Part shown: positions 33,723 through 41,431 of the stretch, piece after piece
Layout: each line of letters opens with the position of its first letter
Numbering within the stretch: the first letter of the stretch is position 1
Assembly: GCA_015490455.1 (NCBI GenBank)
Contig: WFXU01000016.1
Span: forward strand, 1-55,127
Direction: 5' to 3'
Length of the DNA: 55,127 nucleotides
Source: Hyphomicrobiales bacterium
Lineage (GTDB): Bacteria > Pseudomonadota > Alphaproteobacteria > Rhizobiales > Devosiaceae
Translations under genes and position numbers: made by a program
The notes under the pieces: generated by a model
Databases searched by the model: none
What the model was told of the DNA's origin: nothing
The model's input: only the letters and a program-made list of their open reading frames with translations

Positions 33723-35158
33723 AGATTTTTTTGCGCCTTCAGACTCATTTTGTGGCTTTTATTCACTTTTTCGCAATTCCATTTTAATTGTGAGTGAAGT
33801 TTTACCACATCACCAATAATTATAATGGCTGGCCCCTTAATATTTGCCTGTTTTGCTTTTTCGTAAAGCGAATTAATGTCAGCAATAATTATTCTTTGCG
33901 TCCTTCTGGTTGCATTTTCTATTATGGCGGCGCTCATTTTGGGATCGGCGCCATGATTGATAAATTCTTCTGTTAATATTTGTAAATTAGCCATTCCCAT
34001 ATAGATAACTACAGTCTGAAAGGGACGTAAAATGGCCTTCCAGTCCAGATCTAACTTACCATTCTTTCCGTGTGCAGTGACAAAAATGCATGATTGGGCG
34101 TAGTCGCGATGGGTTAGTGGAATTCCCCCATAAGCAGAAGCGCCAACCGCCGCGCTAATGCCCGGAATAATTTGAAAATCAATATTATGTTCGCAAAGCT
34201 GCTCTATTTCCTCTCCCCCGCGCCCAAACATAAATGGATCCCCCCCTTTTAAGCGCAAGACTTTTTTGCCGCTTTTAGCGAGTTTAATCATTAGGGCGGT
34301 GATTTCCTCCTGCGCCATAGTGTGATTTTTGGGTAATTTACCAACATTAATACGTTCAGCATCGCGGCGCACAAGGTTCAAAATATCTTCACTTACCAGC
34401 CTGTCATAAAGGACAATATCAGCCCTTTGCATTAATCTTAAGGCACGAAATGTTAAAAGATCCGGATCTCCCGGCCCTGCTCCAACTAAAAAAACCTCGC
34501 CAATTTTTTTATCTTTTTCTCCCCTTTGTGCTTTTTGTAATTTTTCCATTAAGAGGGATTTGGCGCCATTTTCATCACCTGTTAAAAATTTATCTGCAAC
34601 TGATCCATCAATAATTCTTTCCCAAAAATGCCTTCTATTTGTAGAATTATTTATTTTGCTTGCTATTATTTCTCTAAATTTTCCTAAGAAACTAGCTAAA
34701 TCGCCATAAATTGGTGGAATTAGCGCTTCTATTCGGGCGCGTAAAATTCTGGCAATAACGGGGGTTTTACCGCTAGAGCTTATGGCGATAATGAGCGGGT
34801 TCCTATCAACAATAGAAGGGGAAATAAAGTCACAAAATTCCGGCCTATCAGCTATATTAACCAAAGCACCAGCTTTTCTTGCCGCTTTAGCTAAAAACCT
34901 ATCTCTATTTTCATCTTCAGAGGCGCCAAAGGCAATTTTACAGCCTAAAAAATCTTCCTCCTTTGGCAAGCGAGGAATATGGGTCAGATTTTCATTATCT
35001 AAAAGGGGTAAAAATTCATCGCTCAATTCAGGATTAAATACAAAAACCCTACCCCCTGCCTGCAAAGCCCGCTCTGTTCGCCTTGCCGCAACCATAGTGC
35101 CGCCATCAATAATAATTTTGCTATTTTTTATATCTAAAAATATTGGGAGAAAGTCCAT
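33719..35158 (-). CDS. cysG: Siroheme synthase (trifunctional)
   Basis: Makes siroheme from uroporphyrinogen III. The N-terminal half (1-210) is the precorrin-2 dehydrogenase/ferrochelatase part with Asp104 in NIADRPEFCDF and Ser128 in ISSSGKTP, matching the positions known for Salmonella CysG. The C-terminal half (about 220-460) is the SAM methyltransferase: VGAGPGDPDLLTFRALRLM, LRLKGGDPFMFGRGGEE and GISAAVGASAYGGIPLTHR. It ends the unit that starts at the dioxygenase gene divergent from dsrA, so siroheme supply is likely co-regulated with sulfite reductase. Confidence 0.97.
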   Translation of the reverse strand: MDFLPIFLDIKNSKIIIDGGTMVAARRTERALQAGGRVFVFNPELSDEFLPLLDNENLTHIPRLPKEEDFLGCKIAFGASEDENRDRFLAKAARKAGALVNIADRPEFCDFISPSIVDRNPLIIAISSSGKTPVIARILRARIEALIPPIYGDLASFLGKFREIIASKINNSTNRRHFWERIIDGSVADKFLTGDENGAKSLLMEKLQKAQRGEKDKKIGEVFLVGAGPGDPDLLTFRALRLMQRADIVLYDRLVSEDILNLVRRDAERINVGKLPKNHTMAQEEITALMIKLAKSGKKVLRLKGGDPFMFGRGGEEIEQLCEHNIDFQIIPGISAAVGASAYGGIPLTHRDYAQSCIFVTAHGKNGKLDLDWKAILRPFQTVVIYMGMANLQILTEEFINHGADPKMSAAIIENATRRTQRIIIADINSLYEKAKQANIKGPAIIIIGDVVKLHSQLKWNCEKVNKSHKMSLKAQKNL

Positions 35159-35201
35159 AATTACCCGCTTATTATGATATGTTTATATATTATATTTGGA
35201 A

Positions 35202-35408
35202 TTATTTTTCTTTTGCCCAGCTCGCTAATTTTTCACCTAATTTAGCTGCGCTATTTTTATCCAGATCAATAGTTGTAAAACGTTTAGCTTCACGAAATGT
35301 CAGGCGGAGCATTTTTAACCCACCATCATATTCTAACTGCTGGAATTTTACCCTACGCCCGAAAGGCAAAATAAATTCACTATCATTATTGATAATTTCG
35401 CCACCCAT
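35202..35408 (-). CDS. Small conserved protein of the cysG unit
   Basis: A 68-residue cytosolic protein with no cysteine: FILPFGRRVKFQQLEYDGGL, then LRLTFREAKRFTTIDLDKNSA and a helical end LGEKLASWAKE. I recall similar short proteins beside siroheme and sulfite-reductase genes in alphaproteobacteria but cannot name the family. Three beta strands and a final helix are likely. It lies 43 bases before cysG and 10 bases after the next small gene; co-transcription with both is almost certain. Confidence 0.75.
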   Translation of the reverse strand: MGGEIINNDSEFILPFGRRVKFQQLEYDGGLKMLRLTFREAKRFTTIDLDKNSAAKLGEKLASWAKEK

Positions 35409-35418
35409 TAATAAACTC

Positions 35419-35610
35419 CTAATCCAACCCTCTAGTAAAGGCTGTTTCTAATTTCCATTCCCAATTTCTGGGCGTATCACGATAATCGGGTTTTACGTCA
35501 AATTCCAGAAATAAGTGACCAGATTCTGCGGCATGGGCTACTAATTCCTCAAGAGAAGCAAAACTATCTACCTCTGGAAATTGAATTATTAATTCACTTA
35601 ATTTGGTCAT
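35419..35610 (-). CDS. Small hypothetical protein of the cysG unit
   Basis: A 63-residue acidic protein, not recognised: TKLSELIIQFPEVDSFASLE, a central LVAHAAESGHLFLEFDVKP and an aromatic YRDTPRNWEWKLETAFTRG end. It has no cysteine, signal or membrane helix. It lies 21 bases after the dioxygenase gene and 10 before the next small gene. The tight packing with the dioxygenase and cysG suggests a joint role, but none can be assigned. Confidence 0.68.
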   Translation of the reverse strand: MTKLSELIIQFPEVDSFASLEELVAHAAESGHLFLEFDVKPDYRDTPRNWEWKLETAFTRGLD

Positions 35611-35631
35611 TATTTACCCCATTTTACCCTA

Positions 35632-36570
35632 TTAGTTAACTTTGCCAATCCTATTATAAAAGCGAATACGAAATAATAAACGTTTATTATTTTCATCCTC
35701 AAAAGCGCTCCTATTATGTAAAGAATTATTACATAATATGCCCTGCCCGGCCTGTAAAATTGTGGTTCGCATAAATTCATCACCTTGAAGAAGCAAATTT
35801 TGTAAAAAATCAACAGCCTGTTTAGTAATTTTATCCTTGCGCCATTCAATAAAGCGAGTTCTAGCGGTATAACGCATTATTAAATGATTGCTCTTTTTAT
35901 CAAAAGAAAAAACCGGACCAACGCTTTTTTTTCTTAATATTCCCCTCTCATCCAGATTTTCCGGAATTATCATAGCCTCTTCATGCATAAATGCCCTTAT
36001 AAATTCCGGATTTTTATCGCGCATTCTTATATATGCTATTTCCGGGTCTAAAAATTGGCTTTCCCCTCCCTTATTTGCGGGGGACAGGCAATGAAGAACC
36101 ATTGAGCGAATTTGTTCTTTTTTATCATTATAATAGCCATCAGTATGCCAATTTAGTGCTTTGTTAGAATATGGTATATAGGCGCGTTGTGTTTCTTTAT
36201 CCGTTGGGGTGATTGCAACAATTCCGTCTCTATCAGCGGAGCGATGTTTTTCAGCAATTTTTAACCCCATTTTTTCGGTGAATTTTTTTAAGTCGCTTCT
36301 TACCTCATCAGGATTATTTTTAGGGCTGGTCTGATAAAGCGCCATATTTATTTCGCTACAATATTTGGCTAATTTTTTTATTTCCTCTAGACTAGGATTG
36401 GCCAAATTCCGAATATTTATAAAGGGAGCATTTTTTAATTTTTGCGCGGATTTTAACTTTTTTTCTCGCCAATTTTTATAGGCGCTATCTTTAGAAAGGT
36501 TCCAAATATCCGGATCTAATATATTTTGCTCTATTGTTAAAAAATCCATTCTACAAACTTTCATATCCAT
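35632..36570 (-). CDS. TauD/TfdA-like Fe(II)/2-oxoglutarate dioxygenase
   Basis: A 312-residue oxygenase. The iron triad is His142 and Asp144 in NWHTDGYYND and His285 in NNSLHNRSAF, with Arg297/Arg301 available for 2-oxoglutarate. The family includes taurine dioxygenase (releases sulfite), alkylsulfatases and gamma-butyrobetaine hydroxylase; the substrate here is unknown. It is the first gene of a minus-strand unit with two small genes and cysG and diverges from dsrA across about 150 bases. The exact start is uncertain; ATGs at 36564 and 36549 are alternatives. A link to sulfonate or cofactor metabolism is inferred from context only. Confidence 0.85.
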   Translation of the reverse strand: MDMKVCRMDFLTIEQNILDPDIWNLSKDSAYKNWREKKLKSAQKLKNAPFINIRNLANPSLEEIKKLAKYCSEINMALYQTSPKNNPDEVRSDLKKFTEKMGLKIAEKHRSADRDGIVAITPTDKETQRAYIPYSNKALNWHTDGYYNDKKEQIRSMVLHCLSPANKGGESQFLDPEIAYIRMRDKNPEFIRAFMHEEAMIIPENLDERGILRKKSVGPVFSFDKKSNHLIMRYTARTRFIEWRKDKITKQAVDFLQNLLLQGDEFMRTTILQAGQGILCNNSLHNRSAFEDENNKRLLFRIRFYNRIGKVN

Positions 36571-36638
36571 CTATCATTTTGAAAAATTTACAATATTTAC
36601 ACAAAAATATACATCTGAATTTTTTTGTAAATTTTTCT

Positions 36639-36667
36639 TTGCATTCTGGCATTTATATATGTAAAAT
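36639..36667 (+). promoter_or_regulatory. Candidate promoter of the dsr operon
   Basis: TTGCAT (36639-36644), 17 bases, TAAAAT (36662-36667), predicting a start near 36674 and a leader of about 45 bases before dsrA. It lies in the gap shared with the divergent dioxygenase-cysG unit, so one regulator could control both directions. Confidence 0.5.
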
Positions 36668-36719
36668 AAGGAATATATTATTTAGATTCACTTTTCAAAT
36701 AGTTCATCTGGAGGGATTA

Positions 36720-38012
36720 ATGAGTGGTGGGAATAATGGTGGTAACAAAAATGGGGTTCATCCAACACCGCTTTTGGATGAGTTAGAGGATGGCCCATGG
36801 CCTAGTTTTGTTACAGGCCTAAAAAGGTTACGCGACGAAGGCGGGGGAAATTGCGCGCCAATCATGAATGATCTATTGGGTCAATTAGAGCGATCTTATG
36901 AAGATAGAAAAGGATATTGGAAAGGTGGCACTCTTTCGGTTTATGGCTATGGCGGAGGTGTTATTCCGCGTTTTTCAGAAATTTCTGAGGAGTTTCCCGA
37001 ATCAAAGGAGTTTCATACTTTACGTGTTATGCCCCCTCCTGGCTATCATTATACAACCGATATTTTACGTAAATTATGTGATATTTGGGAGGAATATGGC
37101 TCAGGTTTAATTGCTTTTCACGGTCAGTCTGGCGATATAATGTTTCAGGGCTGCACTACTGAAAATACGCAAAAAGCATTTGATGAGATTAATAAATTAG
37201 GGTTTGATTTAGGGGGTGCTGGTCCGGCTTTGCGCACCGCTATGTCCTGTGTAGGCAGGGCAAGATGTGAGCAATCCTGCTATGATGAAGCAAGGGCGCA
37301 TCGGGGTATAATAAATAGATTTTTAGATGAAATGCATCGCCCCTCCCTTCCCTATAAGTTCAAATTTAAGTTTTCTGGTTGCGGCAATGACTGCGTTAAT
37401 TCAATTCAGCGAGCCGATTTTGCTGTTATTGGCACATGGCGCGATGATATGAAGGTTAATCAGGATGAGGTAAAGGCCTATATCGCCAAAAAGGGGCGTA
37501 AATATATGATAGATGTGGTAATTTCCAATTGCCCGACAAAGGCTCTTTCTCTCAATGATGATGATACGCTGGAAGTTGATAATAAGAGCTGCGTGCGCTG
37601 TATGCATTGTATTAATGTAATGACAAAGGCTCTCTCTCCGGGTGATGATAGGGGGGCATCGGTGTTAATAGGGGGCAAACGTTCGCTAAAGGTTGGCGAT
37701 ATGATGGGTATTATGGTGCTGCCCTTTATTAAGCTGGAAACGGATGAAGATTTTGAAAAATTAGAAGAATTTGCTGAAACATGTATTGAATTTTTTGCCG
37801 ATAATGCGCTTGAACATGAGCGGATTGGCGAGACAATAGATAGAATTGGTCTGCCTGCATTTCTTGAGGCAGTAGGGGTTGAGGTTGATCCCAATATGGT
37901 CAATCACCCAAGAACATCTTGTTATGTAAGAACTGACGATTTTGATGAAGAAGCCGCAAAATGGTTTGAACGTCAGGCTAAAAAGCAAGACCAACCGCAA
38001 AATATGAAATAG
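36720..38012 (+). CDS. dsrA: Reverse dissimilatory sulfite reductase, alpha subunit
   Basis: With DsrB oxidises sulfur delivered on DsrC to sulfite in the cytoplasm. The 430-residue protein binds siroheme-[4Fe-4S] through Cys177, Cys183, Cys221 and Cys225 (CVGRARC and CGNDC), and has the inserted ferredoxin domain with Cys271, Cys291, Cys294 and Cys297 (CVRCMHC). GGAGGG precedes the ATG at 36720; the frame continues upstream to 36534 but that part runs into the divergent dioxygenase gene and promoter. Neighbouring dsrEFH and dsrL show the oxidative type. Confidence 0.97.
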   Translation: MSGGNNGGNKNGVHPTPLLDELEDGPWPSFVTGLKRLRDEGGGNCAPIMNDLLGQLERSYEDRKGYWKGGTLSVYGYGGGVIPRFSEISEEFPESKEFHTLRVMPPPGYHYTTDILRKLCDIWEEYGSGLIAFHGQSGDIMFQGCTTENTQKAFDEINKLGFDLGGAGPALRTAMSCVGRARCEQSCYDEARAHRGIINRFLDEMHRPSLPYKFKFKFSGCGNDCVNSIQRADFAVIGTWRDDMKVNQDEVKAYIAKKGRKYMIDVVISNCPTKALSLNDDDTLEVDNKSCVRCMHCINVMTKALSPGDDRGASVLIGGKRSLKVGDMMGIMVLPFIKLETDEDFEKLEEFAETCIEFFADNALEHERIGETIDRIGLPAFLEAVGVEVDPNMVNHPRTSCYVRTDDFDEEAAKWFERQAKKQDQPQNMK

Positions 38013-38053
38013 CTCATTTTCGTTAATATGATTTGCGATGGAGGAGAATATAA

Positions 38054-39136
38054 ATGAGTGAAGCGCAGGAAAAACCAAGAATGCCTGACGAAGTTGGGGT
38101 GCCGGATCATTTTCAATATATGCATCCCTTATTAAAGGCAAATCATGGCAATTGGGCTTGGCATGATAGACCGCGGGCTGGAGTTTTGCGCCACGTCAGT
38201 AAATCTGGCGATGTGGTTTATACTGTTCGGGCAGGCACGCAAAGGCAGATGGACGTATTCACCATCAGAAAACTTTGCGATATTGGCGATAAATATGCCG
38301 ATGGCCATATCCGTTTTACGACACGCTCAAATATTGAATATATTATCGCCGACAAGGAAAAAATAGAACCATTAATTGAAGCGTTAGAAAAAGAAGGATT
38401 CCCTGTTGGGGGAACAGGCGCCTCTGTCTCCATGATTTCTCATACACAAGGCTGGCTTCATTGTGATATTCCGGGAACTGATGCTTCTGGCGTTGTAAAA
38501 AGCATGATGGATTTTTTGCATAAGGAATTTGTGCGCGAAAGAATGCCAAATAGGGTAAGAATTACAACATCTTGCTGCCAGATAAATTGTGGTGGGCAGG
38601 GCGATATTGCGATTAATGTGCAATATACTAAACCACCAAAAATAAATCATGATTTGGTAGCTAATGTTTGTGAGCGCCCGGCTGTTGTTGCTCGTTGTCC
38701 GGTTGCCGCCATTCGCCCTGCTATGGTAAATGGCAAGCCATCACTTGAAATTGATGAAAAAAAATGTGTTTGTTGCGGAGCCTGTTATCCACCCTGCCCG
38801 CCAATGCAAATTAATAATCCGGATTCAACAAAAATTGCTATTTGGGTAGGCGGCAAACATTCTAACGCCCGCACCAAGCCAACCTTTCATAAATTAGCGG
38901 TGGCAAATTTGCCAAATAATCCTCCCCATTGGCCAGAAGTGGCAGCGGTGGTGCGTAAGATTATTGAGGCATATAAGGCAGATGCAAAAGATTGGGAGAG
39001 ATTGGGGGAGTGGATAGATAGAATTGGCTGGAAGAGATTTTTTGAAATGACCGGCCTGGCCTTTACCAAACATCATTTGGACACTTGGACAGGAGCGCGT
39101 AAAAATATGAATAGCTCCTCTCATATTCGTTTTTAA
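38054..39136 (+). CDS. dsrB: Reverse dissimilatory sulfite reductase, beta subunit
   Basis: The 360-residue partner of DsrA in the alpha2-beta2 enzyme, carrying the catalytic siroheme. Cysteines for the siroheme-coupled cluster appear in GWLHCDIPG (137) and TTSCCQINCGGQGD (174, 175, 179), and the ferredoxin domain in KKCVCCGACYPPCPPM (238-248). A GGAGGAGAA ribosome site precedes the ATG. It lies 41 bases after dsrA in the same unit. Confidence 0.97.
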   Translation: MSEAQEKPRMPDEVGVPDHFQYMHPLLKANHGNWAWHDRPRAGVLRHVSKSGDVVYTVRAGTQRQMDVFTIRKLCDIGDKYADGHIRFTTRSNIEYIIADKEKIEPLIEALEKEGFPVGGTGASVSMISHTQGWLHCDIPGTDASGVVKSMMDFLHKEFVRERMPNRVRITTSCCQINCGGQGDIAINVQYTKPPKINHDLVANVCERPAVVARCPVAAIRPAMVNGKPSLEIDEKKCVCCGACYPPCPPMQINNPDSTKIAIWVGGKHSNARTKPTFHKLAVANLPNNPPHWPEVAAVVRKIIEAYKADAKDWERLGEWIDRIGWKRFFEMTGLAFTKHHLDTWTGARKNMNSSSHIRF

Positions 39137-39148
39137 TGGGAGTAAAAT

Positions 39149-39541
39149 ATGAAATTTGGCGTTCTAGTTAATGAGGGTCCATATACTCATCAGGCGGCAA
39201 ATAGTGCCTATCACTTTACTAAGGCGGCTTTAGAAAATGGGCATGAGGTGGAAAGAGTATTTTTCTATCACGATGGGGTGAATGTTGGAACTCGCCTTTC
39301 TGTTCCACCGCAAGATGAAAGAAATTTACAAAAAGATTGGACTGCTCTGGCAAAGAAACACAATATTGATTTGGTAATATGTATCGCAGCGGCGCAAAGG
39401 CGCGGTCTTTTAGATGAAAATGAAGCTAAAAGGCAGGGAAAAGATGCAAATAATATTGCAGAAGGTTTTCGTATTTCCGGTTTAGGCCAATTAATTGAAA
39501 TGGGTATAAAAAGCGATCGCCTGGTAATTTTTGGTGATTAG
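39149..39541 (+). CDS. dsrE: Sulfur-relay protein DsrE
   Basis: A subunit of the cytosolic DsrE2F2H2 hexamer that passes persulfide sulfur from TusA toward DsrC. The 130-residue protein keeps the active cysteine as Cys78 in DLVICIAAAQRRGLL, the same number as in Allochromatium vinosum DsrE. Presence of DsrEFH distinguishes sulfur oxidisers from sulfate reducers. It begins 12 bases after dsrB and precedes dsrF by 10. Confidence 0.95.
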   Translation: MKFGVLVNEGPYTHQAANSAYHFTKAALENGHEVERVFFYHDGVNVGTRLSVPPQDERNLQKDWTALAKKHNIDLVICIAAAQRRGLLDENEAKRQGKDANNIAEGFRISGLGQLIEMGIKSDRLVIFGD

Positions 39542-39551
39542 GAGGGACTAA

Positions 39552-39962
39552 ATGAGTGATGAAGTCAAAAAATTCCTCTATGTGAATAGAAAAGCGCCTT
39601 ATGGGTCTATTTATGCGCTTGAAAGTTTGGAAGTGGTGTTAATTGGCGCCGCATTTGAGCAGGAAGTTAGTTTAGCATTTCTTGATGATGGTGTTTTTCA
39701 ACTGACTAAGGGGCAAGATACTAAAGAAATTGGTGTAAAGAATTTTTCTCCAACCTATAGGGCGCTAGGAGATTATGACGTAACCAAGCTTTATGTGGAG
39801 GAAGAATCTCTTAAAGAGCGTGGACTTGGCATAGATGATTTACAATATCTTACCTATGAGGACGAAGATGATGATTATAAGGAAAAGCCCTCAATTAAAG
39901 TAGTCAGCCGAAAGGAAATGGCAGACATAATGGCTGAACAAGATATTATTTTGAGTTTTTAG
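39552..39962 (+). CDS. dsrF: Sulfur-relay protein DsrF
   Basis: A 136-residue member of the DsrE/F fold and second subunit of the DsrEFH hexamer. The body is typical: RKAPYGSIYALESLEVVLIG, EVSLAFLDDGVFQL and a C-terminal KEMADIMAEQDIILSF. It has no cysteine at all, so it plays a structural role here. GGAGG sits before the ATG. It lies between dsrE and dsrH with gaps of 10 and 9 bases. Confidence 0.94.
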   Translation: MSDEVKKFLYVNRKAPYGSIYALESLEVVLIGAAFEQEVSLAFLDDGVFQLTKGQDTKEIGVKNFSPTYRALGDYDVTKLYVEEESLKERGLGIDDLQYLTYEDEDDDYKEKPSIKVVSRKEMADIMAEQDIILSF

Positions 39963-39971
39963 GGGGAATTA

Positions 39972-40280
39972 ATGTCTACATTACATATAGTTAATAAATC
40001 ACCCTTTGAAACAATAAATCTAAATTCCTGTCTTAATCATGTTAAGGAGGGGGATAGTATTTTATTGATTGAGGATGCGGTTTTGGGCGCTTTGGCGCAA
40101 AATAAATTAGCTGATAATATTAGTGAAAAATTAGGAGAAATATCAATTTTTGCTTTGCTTGCGGACCTTAGTGCACGCGGGATAGGGCGGGATAGGTTAA
40201 TTTCCGGCATTAAAACTACAGATTATGCCGGTTTTGTTGAATTAGTCGCCAATAATGAGCGAACTCAATCTTGGTTATGA
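39972..40280 (+). CDS. dsrH: Sulfur-relay protein DsrH
   Basis: The third DsrEFH subunit, 102 residues, TusB-like. The conserved cysteine is Cys20 in NLNSCLNHVKEGD, as in other DsrH proteins; the middle has ILLIEDAVLGAL and the end LVANNERTQSWL. The gene is preceded by GGGGGAATTA and followed by dsrC after 24 bases. Confidence 0.94.
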   Translation: MSTLHIVNKSPFETINLNSCLNHVKEGDSILLIEDAVLGALAQNKLADNISEKLGEISIFALLADLSARGIGRDRLISGIKTTDYAGFVELVANNERTQSWL

Positions 40281-40304
40281 TAATTTTTGAAAGGTAAGAA
40301 ACAA

Positions 40305-40637
40305 ATGGCATATGAAGTAAATGGAAATATAGTTGAGCATGATGAAGAGGGCTATATTATTAATCTGAGTGACTGGTCAAAAGAGCTGGCTGAAGTTATT
40401 GCAAAGTCAGAAGAAATTGAAATGACAGATGAACATTGGGCGGTCGTTAATTTCTTACGTGACTATTATGAAGAATATCAAATTGCGCCAGCGGTTCGTG
40501 TTTTAATTAAGGCAATTAAGAAAGAGTTGGGGCCTGAGGTTGGCAATAATAAATATATGTATGAATTATTTCCTTATGGTCCTGCTAAGCAGGCTTGTAA
40601 AATTGCTGGTCTGCCAAAACCAACTGGCTGCGTATAA
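40305..40637 (+). CDS. dsrC: DsrC sulfur-carrier protein
   Basis: The mobile substrate of DsrAB and partner of DsrMKJOP. The 110-residue protein has both redox cysteines of the C-terminal arm, Cys98 and the penultimate Cys109, ten residues apart in CKIAGLPKPTGC, so it can form the trisulfide/disulfide; this separates it from TusE-type relatives with one cysteine. The ATG at 40305 is used; an upstream TTG at 40287 is unlikely. It lies between dsrH and dsrM. Confidence 0.97.
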   Translation: MAYEVNGNIVEHDEEGYIINLSDWSKELAEVIAKSEEIEMTDEHWAVVNFLRDYYEEYQIAPAVRVLIKAIKKELGPEVGNNKYMYELFPYGPAKQACKIAGLPKPTGCV

Positions 40638-40675
40638 TAATCCCAATTTTGGGGCTGGCTTTAGGGAGGAAAAGC

Positions 40676-41431
40676 GTGGTTTCATTAATTTTTGCAATTT
40701 TATTCTATCTGGCAACTATTTTGTTGCTCGGGGGGATTGCTATAAAAATATGGAACTATGCCAAAACTCCCGCTCCCCTAAAAATACCAACCATGCCTGC
40801 CCCGCGTAATGGAAGGGGAGTATTTTTTCGTCTTTTACGTGAAGTAATATTTTTTGAAAGCCTGTTCAAATCTAATAAATGGATATGGCTGTTTTCATAT
40901 ATGTTTCATCTGGCTCTTTTGCTGGTTTTATTGCGCCATTTGCGCTATTTTACTCAACCGGTGTGGTGGTGGGTGGAGATAATTCAACCCTTTGGCATAT
41001 ATGCAGGTTTTGCAATGACAATGGGACTTATAGCTCTTCTTTTGCGGCGTATTTTCATTAAGAGAATAAAATATATTTCCAATCTATCGGATTATTTGAT
41101 GCTATTATTATTATTGCTAATTGCCGCTTCAGGCCTGGCAATGAAATTTGTCTCCCACACAGATATTATTGCCGTTAAGGCCTATATGTTAGGCTTATTA
41201 AGTTTACAGATAAAAGAATTACCCTTAAGCCCAATATTATTAACTCACCTTTTATCGGTTATCTTGTTGATGATAATTTTCCCAATATCAAAATTATTAC
41301 ATGGAGTTGGAATTTTCTTTAGCCCTACAAGAAATCAGATTGATAATAGTCGCGAGAAACGCCATTTGGCGGACTGGGCGAAAAAATTAGAAAATAATAA
41401 TTTTGAGCGCGAGGGGGGGAGAAATGGTTGA
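40676..41431 (+). CDS. dsrM: DsrM, cytochrome b-type subunit of DsrMKJOP
   Basis: A 251-residue NarI-like membrane protein that exchanges electrons between quinone and DsrK through b haems. About five membrane helices are visible, with candidate haem histidines in SYMFHLALLLVLLRHL, LLTHLLS and KLLHGVG. The start is GTG at 40676, six bases after AGGGAGG (40663-40669). It overlaps dsrK by 8 bases. Confidence 0.94.
   Translation: MVSLIFAILFYLATILLLGGIAIKIWNYAKTPAPLKIPTMPAPRNGRGVFFRLLREVIFFESLFKSNKWIWLFSYMFHLALLLVLLRHLRYFTQPVWWWVEIIQPFGIYAGFAMTMGLIALLLRRIFIKRIKYISNLSDYLMLLLLLLIAASGLAMKFVSHTDIIAVKAYMLGLLSLQIKELPLSPILLTHLLSVILLMIIFPISKLLHGVGIFFSPTRNQIDNSREKRHLADWAKKLENNNFEREGGRNG

Noticed and set aside
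36534-36719. N-terminal extension of dsrA by 62 codons
   Set aside because: It overlaps the divergent dioxygenase gene and the probable promoter, lacks a ribosome site, and DsrA proteins start close to the chosen ATG, which has GGAGGG.
33719-40637. Idea that the sulfite reductase region is assimilatory or sulfate-reducing
   Set aside because: DsrEFH, DsrL and two-cysteine DsrC accompany dsrAB; no assimilatory cysI/cysJ and no apr/sat genes are seen.
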